Source: Cladorrhinum sp. PSN259 (lineage: Eukaryota; Ascomycota; Sordariomycetes; Sordariales; Podosporaceae). Taken from it: 64,000 bases of DNA. A model generated the notes under the pieces. It had not been told where the DNA came from. It did not search any database and worked only from the letters and a program-made list of their open reading frames with translations. Below are positions 41,085-50,262 of this stretch, one piece after another. The position numbers were made by a program, and so were the translations under genes. The stretch covers positions 372,001 through 436,000 of the forward strand of contig MU867085.1 of NCBI GenBank assembly GCA_033725935.1, in the 5' to 3' direction. Position 1 is the stretch's first letter. Each line of letters starts with the position of its first letter.

Positions 41085-41283
41085 TTCACATGGAGAAGCG
41101 CAGAATAACGGGATATGTACCACGGCCGAGGGCGGCAACGAGCCAAGTTCTGCTGCTGCATCTCGGACTGTAGAGACTACGATGGGCTGAGAGCTCCAGT
41201 GTTGAAGCGATCCTCTTCGCTATGGCGCTTCCGAGTCCTCCATTTCATCCAGTGACGAAAATGGTTCCTTTAGCGGCAACCAT
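41085..41283 (-). pseudogene. Relic of the cluster short-chain dehydrogenase (first exon)
   Basis: The nucleotide sequence aligns with exon 1 of the SDR at 30063-31317 from its start codon onward (shared GTGTTGAAGC, TGCATCTCGGAC and GAGTCCTCCATTT-type blocks). The start codon is kept, but the Ser codon of the TGSNGGLG motif is a TGA stop, and a base loss after about codon 43 shifts the frame. Similarity continues upstream of the start to about 41440, so promoter sequence was copied too. Exons 2 and 3 are not found. Confidence 0.85.
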
Positions 41284-41668
41284 CAGATGTGAGGATGACA
41301 AATGGCGAATCAAGAAGTAAAGCAAAAGAGGCTTGGGGAAATTGGACTCAACACTCCCGTCTCTGATGATTCGAGCGGACGACTTTGCACCAACAGGTTC
41401 GTTCACGCGTAATGCGACCTGCCCTATATGTACAATACATTATTTCGCACCTATAACGACATACTCCACTAAATACAAGGGGCGTTTGTGCATTATGACT
41501 TGAGAGGGGGGGGGAAGCGAAATGGGGAAAAAAAGGAATGAAAGTGAGTAGAAAAATGGCAAAAAGCTCACCTGCTACCACCCCCTCGAAGTGGTGGCCA
41601 CAGGCTACGAAAACCCCCAGCTTTGCCTGATGCGAGGCTTAGGGGGTTTTTCCGGGCGGTCGAAGAGA

Positions 41669-41740
41669 TGCCCGTGCCGGGAGTCGAACCCCCGACCCGG
41701 ACAACTACCTTCACACCCCAATACCATTGGGCTACGGGGC
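41669..41740 (-). tRNA. tRNA-like sequence, probable pseudogene
   Basis: This 72-nt minus-strand sequence has a good A box (TAGCCCAATGG) and a perfect B box (GGTTCGACTCC), a paired D stem (CCCA/TGGG) and a terminal GCCC/GGGC pairing. However the lower acceptor stem and the anticodon stem do not pair, position 33 is not T, and no T-run terminator follows directly. No anticodon can be assigned. It may be a decayed tRNA or a tRNA-derived repeat end. Confidence 0.45.
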
Positions 41741-42904
41741 CCAACCGTACTGGGGCTTCTGGTGCTAGGTTGCGTGCGGGATGTTGTATATAAAGGGCAG
41801 CCATTGGTCAATGGAGCGTCTGTCTGCGTGTCGAAGCTAAGTGGACCCCCAAACAGGGAGCAGCTGAAAGAATCAGTGCAGAAGTTGCCACAGAGTTTGA
41901 GCATCGACGGAGATCGATTGCTATGAAAGCCGCCCAGAGCAACCAATATCGTGGTGAAACTTCGGTAAGGCTCATTAATAGGAGATATGGCACTAGGCAA
42001 CAATTACTATTTATAACAGTTGTTGTTTATTTCCCTATAGTTTGAGCAGGCTTAACCGTTGAATTTCAGCTAACTGTTAGAAATGTGTTTACGGTTATTA
42101 TTTATTAATAGTTGTTTCCTAAGAAATTCCCGTAAAATATAGGGGTTTTCTGCAGCTGTAAACCTTCTTTTGTTTACTTCTACCTAGGTTCCTGCCTACT
42201 TACTTGCCTGTCCACCTACTTACCTGCCTACCCAGCCTGCTAATTAAGTGCCTTTCCGCCGAGTGTGTGGCCGTGGATCGGTTGGTCGGAGATGCCCTAG
42301 TAGAGGTAGTGGTCATTTTTTAGCACGGCTATAAGCCAAGAAGCCTATGTAGGTGTAGGCATGGGTATGGGTATAGGTATGGGTGCGGGTGTGGGTGTGG
42401 GTGTGGGTGCCATACCTATAGTTTTATAAGTGTGGTAGTTGAAGTGGAAGATGGCCAACACTTCAAAAATGCAAAGACCCAAGGCACTGCCTAGGCCTGG
42501 GTATAAGTGTAGGTATAGGTGAGCCGGGCAGCTCCTTCCATTTGGGAATGCCCTCGTCCACTTGCACCCTAGCCTGACCTACCCTAAACCTTGGTTCGGC
42601 CCAGAAATTCAAGGCTAGTAAACCTTACTTATTTACTTCCCACCAATAGTTAACTGAAAACCAACGGTTAGGCCTGTACCAACCATTAAGCCTTCGACAA
42701 CGGTTAAATAAACAAAACAGTTAATGGCGTTTTCGATGGTTACAGATACATAACAGTTTATCAGATCCTTAAATTCCCATTAATACTATTCGAGTTTTTT
42801 TATTTAGTCTAGGAAGACCAGGATTACTGTGTCTATTATTGAGTAGGTGTACATATACACTACAGTACTGTAGCGATCAAATAAATATCACGACACTTTA
42901 CGTG
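41741..42904. other. Gene-poor stretch with simple repeats
   Basis: AT-rich DNA with many CCTACTTACCTGCC- and AACGGTTA-like short repeats, and the G-rich repeat at 42361-42410. It occupies the place where a P450 would lie if the SDR and FAD-oxidase relics came from one duplicated segment, but no P450 similarity is visible. Confidence 0.5.
42361..42410 (+). repeat. G-rich hexamer repeat (GGGTNT)n
   Basis: Successive GGGTAT, GGTATAG and GGGTGT units, ending in three perfect GGGTGT units, make a potential G-quadruplex on the plus strand. It is not the TTAGGG telomere repeat. Confidence 0.85.
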
Positions 42905-43018
42905 GAAAGCTCAAATGCTCCAACACATCCGGTCTCGAAAAGCCTATCCGGGTCATACTTTTACTCACCTCCCTCATCATATTTTCGTTTTCTTCCCCGC
43001 AGTCATCAATCTCACGGT
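42905..43018 (-). pseudogene. Relic of FAD oxidase 3' end
   Basis: Translated on the minus strand this gives a DCGEENENMMREVS-like piece and, one frame away, KYDPDRLFETGCVGAFELS. Together these match the C-terminus of the oxidase at 34556-36381 (CGQENRKIMKEASQ and KYDPDGLFQSGCAGGFKLP). A one-base shift breaks the frame, and the rest of the gene is missing. Confidence 0.85.
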
Positions 43019-43199
43019 CCTTGACCGTGATATCGGTTGTACGAGCCCTTTTTGTACTATGTATCCTTTGTGCACGATGACTCTTTCACTATACCTATAT
43101 CTGCAAATACCGTATCTTTACCTGAATGACGCGCAAGCATGATATATTCTATGAGCTTTCGTCGTTTATTCTATCACCAAACAAACCATGCTACTCCCG

Positions 43200-44021
43200 C
43201 TACTGCAAAACAAATTGCCTCAGCCACGCGGCAGTATCCTCAATCCCGTTAGGAGAATGGAACCAATGTCCACCAACCGGATACTCCCGCCAGGTCACCT
43301 TGGCCCCAAACCTCTCCAGACTATCCCTCACCGCCCTTCCATTCCCAACCTTTGACAGCGAATCGTCAGCGCAGTGCTGCACCAACGCAGGCGTATTCCT
43401 CACCACCAACCCATCATCACTAGTACCCCCGGCTTGAACCAACAACCCTAGCACCTCTCTCGTCTCATCCAGACTCCGTCCAGGAAACGGCATCCTCCCA
43501 GAAAAAACCATTAACCCGCCCAACTTTCTCATCTCCCCTCCTGCTCCTCCTCCTTGACCTTCCAAGTTAAGAAGCGTATGAGCGGCAGCAGCCCCGCCCT
43601 GACTGAACCCCGCCAGGACCAGGCGCCCCCACTCCCCATTCAGATTCTCCTGGACCTCCTTTTGACATATCTGCCTGATGCCCTCTACGCTCTCCCTCAG
43701 TCCGGCGATCTGCAGCTCCTCTTTCGCACTCAAGTCATTGATGTCCCAGGTATCGAACCACTGGCTGATCCTGTCGCGGGGAAACCTCGCCAGAGGGCGG
43801 ATCGGCGCCGTGGGGAATATCCATTTTATGGTCGGGCAGATTTGGGCTAGAGAGCGAGAGAGCGGGTCCTTCCATCCCGAGAGGAAGGAGGCCTGGAATG
43901 CCTGGGCCGTGTCCCCGCGGCCGTGGAGGAAGATTACCGTGTGGGTGTGCGGGTATCCTGGCACGGGAGGGGTTGTGTATGTCTTGAGGGGCAGCTTGGG
44001 GGGATTCAAGTTGCTGTTCAT
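43200..44021 (-). CDS. Acyl-protein thioesterase/lysophospholipase-like alpha/beta hydrolase
   Basis: Single exon, 273 aa. The frame is open far upstream, but the ATG at 44021 (MNSNLNPPKLPLKTYTTPPV) gives the normal family length. Matches to the phospholipase/carboxylesterase (APT) family: HTVIFLHGRGDTAQAF, IKWIFPTAPIRPL, SQWFDTWDINDLSAKEE, the nucleophile elbow VLAGFSQGGAAAAHTL (Ser), a late Asp in QHCADDSLSKV and the His in PVGGHWFHSP. Family enzymes cleave thioester or ester bonds, such as palmitoyl groups or lysophospholipids, in the cytosol; the substrate is not predictable here. A Gly-rich insertion (GQGGGAGGE) lies after the nucleophile helix. Confidence 0.9.
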   Translation of the reverse strand: MNSNLNPPKLPLKTYTTPPVPGYPHTHTVIFLHGRGDTAQAFQASFLSGWKDPLSRSLAQICPTIKWIFPTAPIRPLARFPRDRISQWFDTWDINDLSAKEELQIAGLRESVEGIRQICQKEVQENLNGEWGRLVLAGFSQGGAAAAHTLLNLEGQGGGAGGEMRKLGGLMVFSGRMPFPGRSLDETREVLGLLVQAGGTSDDGLVVRNTPALVQHCADDSLSKVGNGRAVRDSLERFGAKVTWREYPVGGHWFHSPNGIEDTAAWLRQFVLQ

Positions 44022-44462
44022 GGCTGGCTGGTACCGCTTGATGGTATGTAAGAAAGTGAAATGGTTGGTTGGGAGGATGAATGGAAGGAAAAGCACTGAT
44101 GCGGCGGGGCGGGAAAAAAGAATGGGGAAATCCCGACCGTTGCTACTGTATTGTACAGTGCCGAGTTGGTGGCTGGACGGTGCGATTATTTTACCCCTGA
44201 GCCTCCTTGATAAAAAAAAAATAACTACTGGTAAGCGCACTTGACCTCCTTCTAAGCGACTTGAGCAAAAGATTGATAATAGTCCGTCTGATTCTTTTAT
44301 GGGAACATACATGGAGGGTGAGCTGCTCATAAGGGTGCACATATTCACCTGCAAGCATTGTTTGAACATAAACATCGAAAATTTGAACAAGAAGAAAATA
44401 AAACAATAAAGACATAATATCATTTATAGAAAAAGAAAAACAATCACCACTACTTACCTGGC
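44022..44462. other. Intergenic, no gene seen
   Basis: The open frame of the hydrolase extends into this stretch, but its Phe/Leu-rich translation resembles no protein. It is taken as 5' UTR and promoter. Confidence 0.4.
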
Positions 44463-45728
44463 TTAAACCTTATAAAGAGGCCCCATAATCCTCTTCCTAA
44501 CCTCCCTAGCCTTGGGAGCATAAAACTCATCAGGAAGCAGCCACTTGTTTCTGGCGTCTTCCTCCGAGACATTTATCGCCATGATAGCCTTGGGCGTCAG
44601 CCGCTCAATCAAGCCCGCGGGCTCAATCTTGACGGCCTCCCAGTCAATAATGGCAGCAATCCCGGCAGAGTAAGTAGTGCGCCTATCATACACGAGGATA
44701 TTCCCCCCGTGCATATCGTGATGCGTCATCCTGGGCTTGAAGGTCAGACCAGCGGTCGCAAAGTCATCTAGCATGGCCGAAACCTGCTGCATCGCTTCTC
44801 TCAGATCAGCATCATCGACATCCATCGCGTCAGGATCATTCTTACCCACAGGGGGCAGTGCATCAACATCCATGCCACCGAACCCAAAGCTGACAGCCCT
44901 GACGGCCGTCCAATCCCTATCGGACCTGGCATCAATAAGCGCTCGGGCGTACTCCTCCCACGTGTCAAACGGACCGGCTCTAACAAGACTCATATTATCA
45001 TCACGACCGGGCGCGAAAAAGTCTACATGAACCATCGGTCCGACAAAGTAGTGACAAGGCTCGCAAGGAGAATCCCAACGGCAGTACAAACTCCCGCTTT
45101 TACTTCCAAAATCCAAATCCCAAATCTTCTTCCAGGGCGCCATTATGACCTCGTCCGAGTACTCGTCCATATCCGGCGCATCGCAAAGCCTGACGGCATC
45201 CTGCACCATCTCCATGATGGTAAACTCCCACCCGAGGGGATTATTCCCGCTCGAGTCGAAAAAGTAAACCTCCGGCGTGGGCACGCCGGCCTTGTGCCTC
45301 ACGTACGTCATGGTGGCCACCTCAGATTCGGTGCCGTAGTAGGGCGCCCACGCGCACGAGATCCTAAAGAGCACTTGCTCGGGCACCAGCTTGCCTGATT
45401 TCGGTTCCACCCAGGCTTGCTGCGTGGTGATCTTGAACAGGTAGGAAAAGTCCCCCGCGCTAAAGTACGTGACTTTGTAAGGGACGGGGATCTTGAAGAT
45501 GCCGTTTTGCTCGTACCATCTGAGCAGAGTGTACACCCTCCCTATTGCCTTGTCGTCCTCGCTGGGTCGGGGGTGGTCGGTGGAGGGCGCAAAGGCCGGG
45601 TTCCACTGCGGGATTAGGGTGTGAGCTTTGCCGTCTATGATGTCTGCGCCCAGCCAGATTACTAGATTTTGCTGGCGGGCGCGGATTTGGGCTGGGGTTG
45701 GGATGAGGGTTGGAGGCGGGTTGGGAGT
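44463..45728 (-). CDS. APH-like (aminoglycoside phosphotransferase fold) kinase, 5' end unresolved
   Basis: The main exon runs from a likely acceptor (CCTAG) at about 45729 down to the stop at 44463, at least 421 codons. It carries the kinase-like fold: YFSAGDFSYLFKIT (nucleotide loop), the RISCAWAPYYGTESEVATM region, the catalytic loop MTHHDMHGGNILV (HxDxxxxN), and AAIIDWEAVKIEPAG (Asp-Trp-Glu metal site). Such fungal APH-family proteins are small-molecule or orphan kinases; antibiotic resistance is not implied. An in-frame stop sits just before the acceptor, so a first exon must exist upstream; a GTAAGT donor lies near 45786 but no in-frame ATG was found. The start is therefore open. Confidence 0.82.
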   Translation of the reverse strand, partial: TPNPPPTLIPTPAQIRARQQNLVIWLGADIIDGKAHTLIPQWNPAFAPSTDHPRPSEDDKAIGRVYTLLRWYEQNGIFKIPVPYKVTYFSAGDFSYLFKITTQQAWVEPKSGKLVPEQVLFRISCAWAPYYGTESEVATMTYVRHKAGVPTPEVYFFDSSGNNPLGWEFTIMEMVQDAVRLCDAPDMDEYSDEVIMAPWKKIWDLDFGSKSGSLYCRWDSPCEPCHYFVGPMVHVDFFAPGRDDNMSLVRAGPFDTWEEYARALIDARSDRDWTAVRAVSFGFGGMDVDALPPVGKNDPDAMDVDDADLREAMQQVSAMLDDFATAGLTFKPRMTHHDMHGGNILVYDRRTTYSAGIAAIIDWEAVKIEPAGLIERLTPKAIMAINVSEEDARNKWLLPDEFYAPKAREVRKRIMGPLYKV

Positions 45729-46481
45729 CTAGGAGGGGAAGAAGCCATTTTGAGAAGGAGGAGAAAGTTACAGATGGACTTACCTACGTGGGTGTCAGAT
45801 ATACTTTCTGATGCTCTTTCCTGAACAGATGGCTTCGATCCTAGATCAACAGTGTGTGATGTTGATTGTGAGACATATTTTTTTATTTTTTTTTGGAAAA
45901 TTGCAAAGGTTCCACGTCTTTAATATCAGTAGACCCGTCCCAAAATGGGGGTTCATGATGGAAGCCATCGTTGGAACATATGCTCGAACAACCCGAGTAT
46001 TGAGAAAGCAGCATGTTCTTGACAATCCTATTGTTGGGAACTATTACCGTGGACAAAGGGGTCCTCCAACGAACATGAGCAGATGACAGGAGAACAAAGA
46101 ACGGTTCGATACAACTCATCGATAACAATAGAGCAATAGGGTGTCGCCATAACAAAGACTATCCTTTATGCCGGATCTTGGCAACCAGACCTGTGGAACG
46201 AACCGTTTTCAGGTAGACTACCTGCAAAGCCGGATACTCTCAGCGGTGGCAAAATATTCTTTGCATGCCGCGCCAAGTTCGAGCATAACGGTGACGCTGA
46301 CCTATATTCACCACCTATATTCACCACCAGTGTCAGCCAAGTTTACGTACCAAAATCGTAGGGTAAACCTACACCTGACAGCCCACAGATATATGAAGCA
46401 GCTGTGTCAGTCTCGGACCAGGAAGACCTTTCCTCAAAAGGTGAAGCCAAGAGTCAACTATGCCAAGCTACATTTATACAA
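45729..46481. other. Intergenic; may hold the first exon of the APH-like gene
   Basis: About 750 bases. The APH-like gene's missing 5' exon should lie in the left part. A duplicated CCTATATTCACCA motif is near 46301-46325. Nothing else is recognised. Confidence 0.4.
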
Positions 46482-47972
46482 CTATTCCTGCTTCTGTTCG
46501 GGGACTTTCGGCACGAGTAACCAGCTGACGGCAGTGGCAGCAATCAAGGCAACCAGCATTGGCTGCAATGCCGTGACTCCTACGCGAGATCCCAGAATTC
46601 CTGCAATGATGGGGAATAACGAGCCGCCGGTTTGAGCAAATACAAAAACGAAAGAGATGGCAGTTGATCTGATGTCCGAAGGAAAAAGCTTTGCGCCAAC
46701 AGATATGCCCTGAGACCTTGTCAGCGTCTGGATTTACTCCTCAAGTCAGACGGTTCTAAAGAGAACTCACCGTGGAAAAGAATGGCCCAATGAAGAATCC
46801 CAGAAAGCTGATAGCAATTGAAGCCGCAATGATGTTTGGTACCCTGAAGAATTGAAGTTGTTAGCGCTATGCGATACCAGCTCCGTCGGCTTGACCTACA
46901 ACCAAAACACTAGCTGAAAGGCCAAGGCGAGAACGCAAAAGATGAAAACCATTCGCCTTTCTCCCCAACGATGGATTGGCTCGGGAAGCAAGATCCTGCC
47001 CAGCAAGCACCCGCCACTGAAGCCAGCAGAGACGTAACCCATCTGAGGCAGCTGACCGTTGCGCACATCAACGAGATACTCAACCACCCATCCACCAGCC
47101 GTGATCGAGACACCGATGTAGAAGAAAAAGAACAAGCTGATAAGCCACACACTGCGAGTGGTTAAAGTCTCCTTGAGCTGCATTCCGGCGCTCTTTGGCT
47201 GATCAACACCCTCCCACGCAGACGCCTCCGCGCCAATCCTTCTTTTAACCCAGCCGATCGAATCCCGAAATGCAATAACCACCATCCCCAAATTGAGAAT
47301 TCCGAACCCAAGGGGCACATTGTAGAACAAGTACCACTTTGATCTCCCTCCACCAACTCCAGCAGAAGCAATTGATGAAGCGACAAACGGTGCGATAAAG
47401 CATCCGGCCATGTAAGCAGCATGAATTGCCCCCAACCAGCGATGCACACCTCCCACTCCCTTCTGTTGGGCCACGAAGCCATTCGCGTGTGTATCCTGAA
47501 ATCCTTGCCCGCTGGTTGTCAAGAAGAAGCTTAAGATAAACAACCAAAAGGGCGGGGTAGGCCAGCACCTCAAGGCCTGTGAGAGAATCTGGAGCACAGC
47601 ACCGAGGACGAGCATGGCACCAGTGTCGAGTCGTTGGCTTGCGTGCGTATTGGTGAGGGCAGCGAAAAGCCAGCCAGCAAAGCTGGTGGCGTACAAAGCC
47701 GAGACGATTGCGGTTGTGATTCCATAATCTCTGATGATGTGCGGAATGAGGGCGCCAATGCTGCCGTCATTGACGCCGGCTACGAAGAAGGAGAAGGCGG
47801 CGGTGACAAGTTTGAAGATGAGTGCTGCGTCGAGAGATGATTGCGAGTTTTCATTGGATCCGGGACGCGGGCTAGGTCCTTCCTCGACTTGAAAGTCGAA
47901 TGAGGAACTCACCACCCCGTCACCTGGGGGAGATCGGGGCGCTGTTCTTGCTGTTGTGGTAGTTGTTGACAT
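46482..47972 (-). CDS. MFS transporter (BSC6-like), 3 exons
   Basis: Exons (minus strand): 46900-47972, 46771-46843, 46482-46709; 457 aa. After a polar Ser/Thr/Pro-rich N-terminus there are about eleven to twelve membrane segments with MFS features: VAGVNDGSIGALIPHIIRDY (first helix and loop), FAGWLFAALTNTHASQRLDT, SFFLTTSGQGFQDTHANGFV and LGAIHAAYMAGCFIAPFVAS. The GVNDG...IPHI start and the GQGFQDTHANGF region resemble the BSC6/fucose-permease-like branch of fungal MFS proteins. Exon 3 supplies GAKLFPSDIRSTAISFVFVF. The substrate is unknown. It lies 10 kb from the oxidative cluster with unrelated genes between, so export of its product is only a possibility. Confidence 0.9.
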
Positions 47973-49710
47973 GGTGGCATAGGTAGCAAGAGAGGAATGT
48001 CTCGGTGTCTTGAAAACTCGTACTCTTTAAATACACGGTCTTTCTCGGTCTCTCCTGGACTGTCGTGGTGGATTCTTTAGCGTCATCACCTCGGATTATC
48101 GCGCCGAAATGGCTATTCTTCGGCTGGGGACGGTGACCTAAATTCCGGAAACATCGGGGGCCTCGGAAGGCGGACCTGCATTTCCAATGCGCTCTTCCCG
48201 GTTAGCAAGGCCATAGCGGAGTTTCGAAATCGCGTCGATGGTCGTTCGGAAAATAATAGAGAAGCGTGAGGCCTCAATGTTATCTACAAAGAGTAAGTTA
48301 GAGCAGAATTAACTGACAAGGCTTATAACAATGACGACCTACGGCGAATACATCTACCGCGAGACCAAGCCCGGGGTTTGGCAACGACATGCCGACGAGA
48401 CTGAGACCGTATTTTCCGTATAAACCAAGGCTTTTGAAGGAACTGGCCGTATGTACCAGCTTCTAAAGCAAATTCTTGCAAATGTCACGTTGAATATGGG
48501 ACGTATCGATAATAAGACTCGAAGTGAGGAGTTCAGTCGCATTCTCGGCGATGTCGAAGCCTTTTATTCTGCAGCAGAAGGCCGCACTTCGCTTGCGCCG
48601 GTGTGTTATGGTGAACCACTAGCGGATGTTCTGTCGAGAATGACTCTGCCGTGCACTAATGACCTAGCGAAGTGGAAGGGATTGAACCCATTCCACCGCC
48701 GAATGATTAGACAAATACAAATATCTCCAATTTGCGTGCTATGGACAATCATCTCACTTGGGGCCTTTTGACGGACAGCTGGGGAATTCAGTAGTGTTGA
48801 ATGAACCGTGGCATTCTCAAGAGTAGGCTCATAGATTTTTTTGGACAATTGTGAGGAAATAATTTTTGGGTGGGTTGGTAGCTTGGAGGGGTAGCTTCCA
48901 GAGCTCGCCCGATGACGCGTTATCATTAAGAGACGCGTTGGGGCGTTGCTGTCGTGATTTCCTTGTAAGAGATCACGGGACTGGAAAAGTGAACCAGGAA
49001 AAAGCAGCCATCAACAGAGAAGAGTTTTCAACGGAGATCCATGTTGCTCATCACTCCAAGCTCTGACGACAGGAGCATCTCCTCTGCCCAATGCGCGTCA
49101 TCGTGCGGCGGGGTACCTGCCTTCCCTCTGGTCAGTCCTGCCACCAATTCACTCAAGCCACTTTCGAACTCAACATCAACAACTGCATCATTTCCAAGAC
49201 GTACCCCACTTCAGCATGTGGTCTCAAACTCAAATTGAATGTGCATCGTTGCCACTGCCACGTCAAGTTGAAGGTCACCATTGTTCCAATGCACCTTCCA
49301 AAAGCCGCACCACCTCCGATCAAATCCTATTGCACTGCGTTATTGCACCGAGATCTATATGTATGGTATCCTATTACCAGGTTGATAGAAGGAACGCCCC
49401 CACCTCGATGCAACGGCTGGCCCTTGCAGCATACACAGTGCCGGTTTTCCAGCCTTGTGCCGCCGCGGGCTAACGAAAACAGCAATTCAGATACAGAGAT
49501 GGTCATGGGATGATGTGTTGTTGTAAATAACTAAAGTTGTAGGGCGTTGGGCAAGGAGGCAAGATGAGATGCGAATAGTGGCACATACTCTTGTGTCAAA
49601 TACGAGATCATATTAAGGTGATGTTGAGTAAAGGACTAATACTGGCCTTTGCGACCTTTCTTGCCATCAGGTTAATCACTATTCACTTGTCTCATCTCAT
49701 CCCACCCTCT
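47973..49710. other. Intergenic, 1.7 kb, with one interrupted frame
   Basis: Besides the interrupted frame at 48331-48771, a 140-codon plus frame at 49091-49513 contains a few Cys/His (HRCHCHVK) but no clear family match and is not called. Confidence 0.4.
48331..48771 (+). pseudogene. Interrupted open frame, unknown
   Basis: An ATG at 48331 opens MTTYGEYIYRETKPGVWQRH and runs 30 codons to a TAA at 48421-48423. The same frame then continues for 116 codons (TKAFEGTGRMYQLLKQILAN, RSEEFSRILGDVEAFYSAAE). The helix-like, charged composition continues across the stop, which suggests one point mutation in a formerly longer frame. An intron skipping the stop is possible, but no good donor was seen. 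The family is not recognised. Confidence 0.4.
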
Positions 49711-50262
49711 CTATGCAGACTCATCTGACAACGGCTTCCACACTAACCATACATACTTGCCCTGCTCGGCTCCAGAATAAAAGTGAATATCAGCTGGTCC
49801 CTCAGCAAAGCTCGGGGGGTTATTCCCATTCCCAGCAAAAACACCATACTGTCCGTATCTCAACACGTCGTGTTCCTTGACTGGGCCGTTGGTTCCCCAG
49901 GTCTGAAGCGGGCGTCAGCATACTAGATATCAGGCAACCGGAAGATGAGGTACACTTACACCAAACTCTGCTGCTTTAGCATCACCGCCGCATTTGAACA
50001 CACCGACTGGAGCGATCCCGCACATTCCAGTGTCAAGACTAGCGAGACGGAAGGTGGAAACCCCTCCCTTAGGGCTTTGTGAGAGTGTCTTCCCAAAGAA
50101 TAATCCGCATTGTTCCTCGTCTGTCGTCCATTTTCCGGCTGCGGTCAGGCAACCGAGGTCGTCATGGTCGCGGCCGATATAAAGGGTGCGGATGTGGCCG
50201 AGGCCATCGAAGGCATATGCGGCAGGGATGAGGGCGAGGAGAAGGGACTTGAGTGCATACAT
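49711..50262 (-). CDS. Small secreted Cys-containing protein, 2 exons
   Basis: Exons (minus strand) 49960-50262 and 49711-49902; 164 aa, phase 0, 57-nt intron. The signal peptide is MYALKSLLLALIPAAYA. The mature part has four Cys (LGCLTAA, EQCGLFFG, MCGIAP, FKCGGD), probably two disulfides, and is rich in Gly and aromatics (HFYSGAEQGKYVWLVWKPL). Size and secretion fit small secreted or effector-like fungal proteins, but no named family is recognised. An in-frame Met eight codons upstream exists; the chosen one begins the signal peptide cleanly. Confidence 0.75.

Noticed and set aside
44022..44423. N-terminal extension of the thioesterase-like hydrolase frame
   Set aside because: The 134 extra residues are Phe/Ser-rich and unlike the family; the ATG at 44021 gives the expected length.
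49091..49513. 140-codon plus frame with HRCHCH motif, considered as a GFA-type Zn protein
   Set aside because: Only one Cys/His cluster is present; the second CxxC set and overall spacing of the GFA fold are missing.
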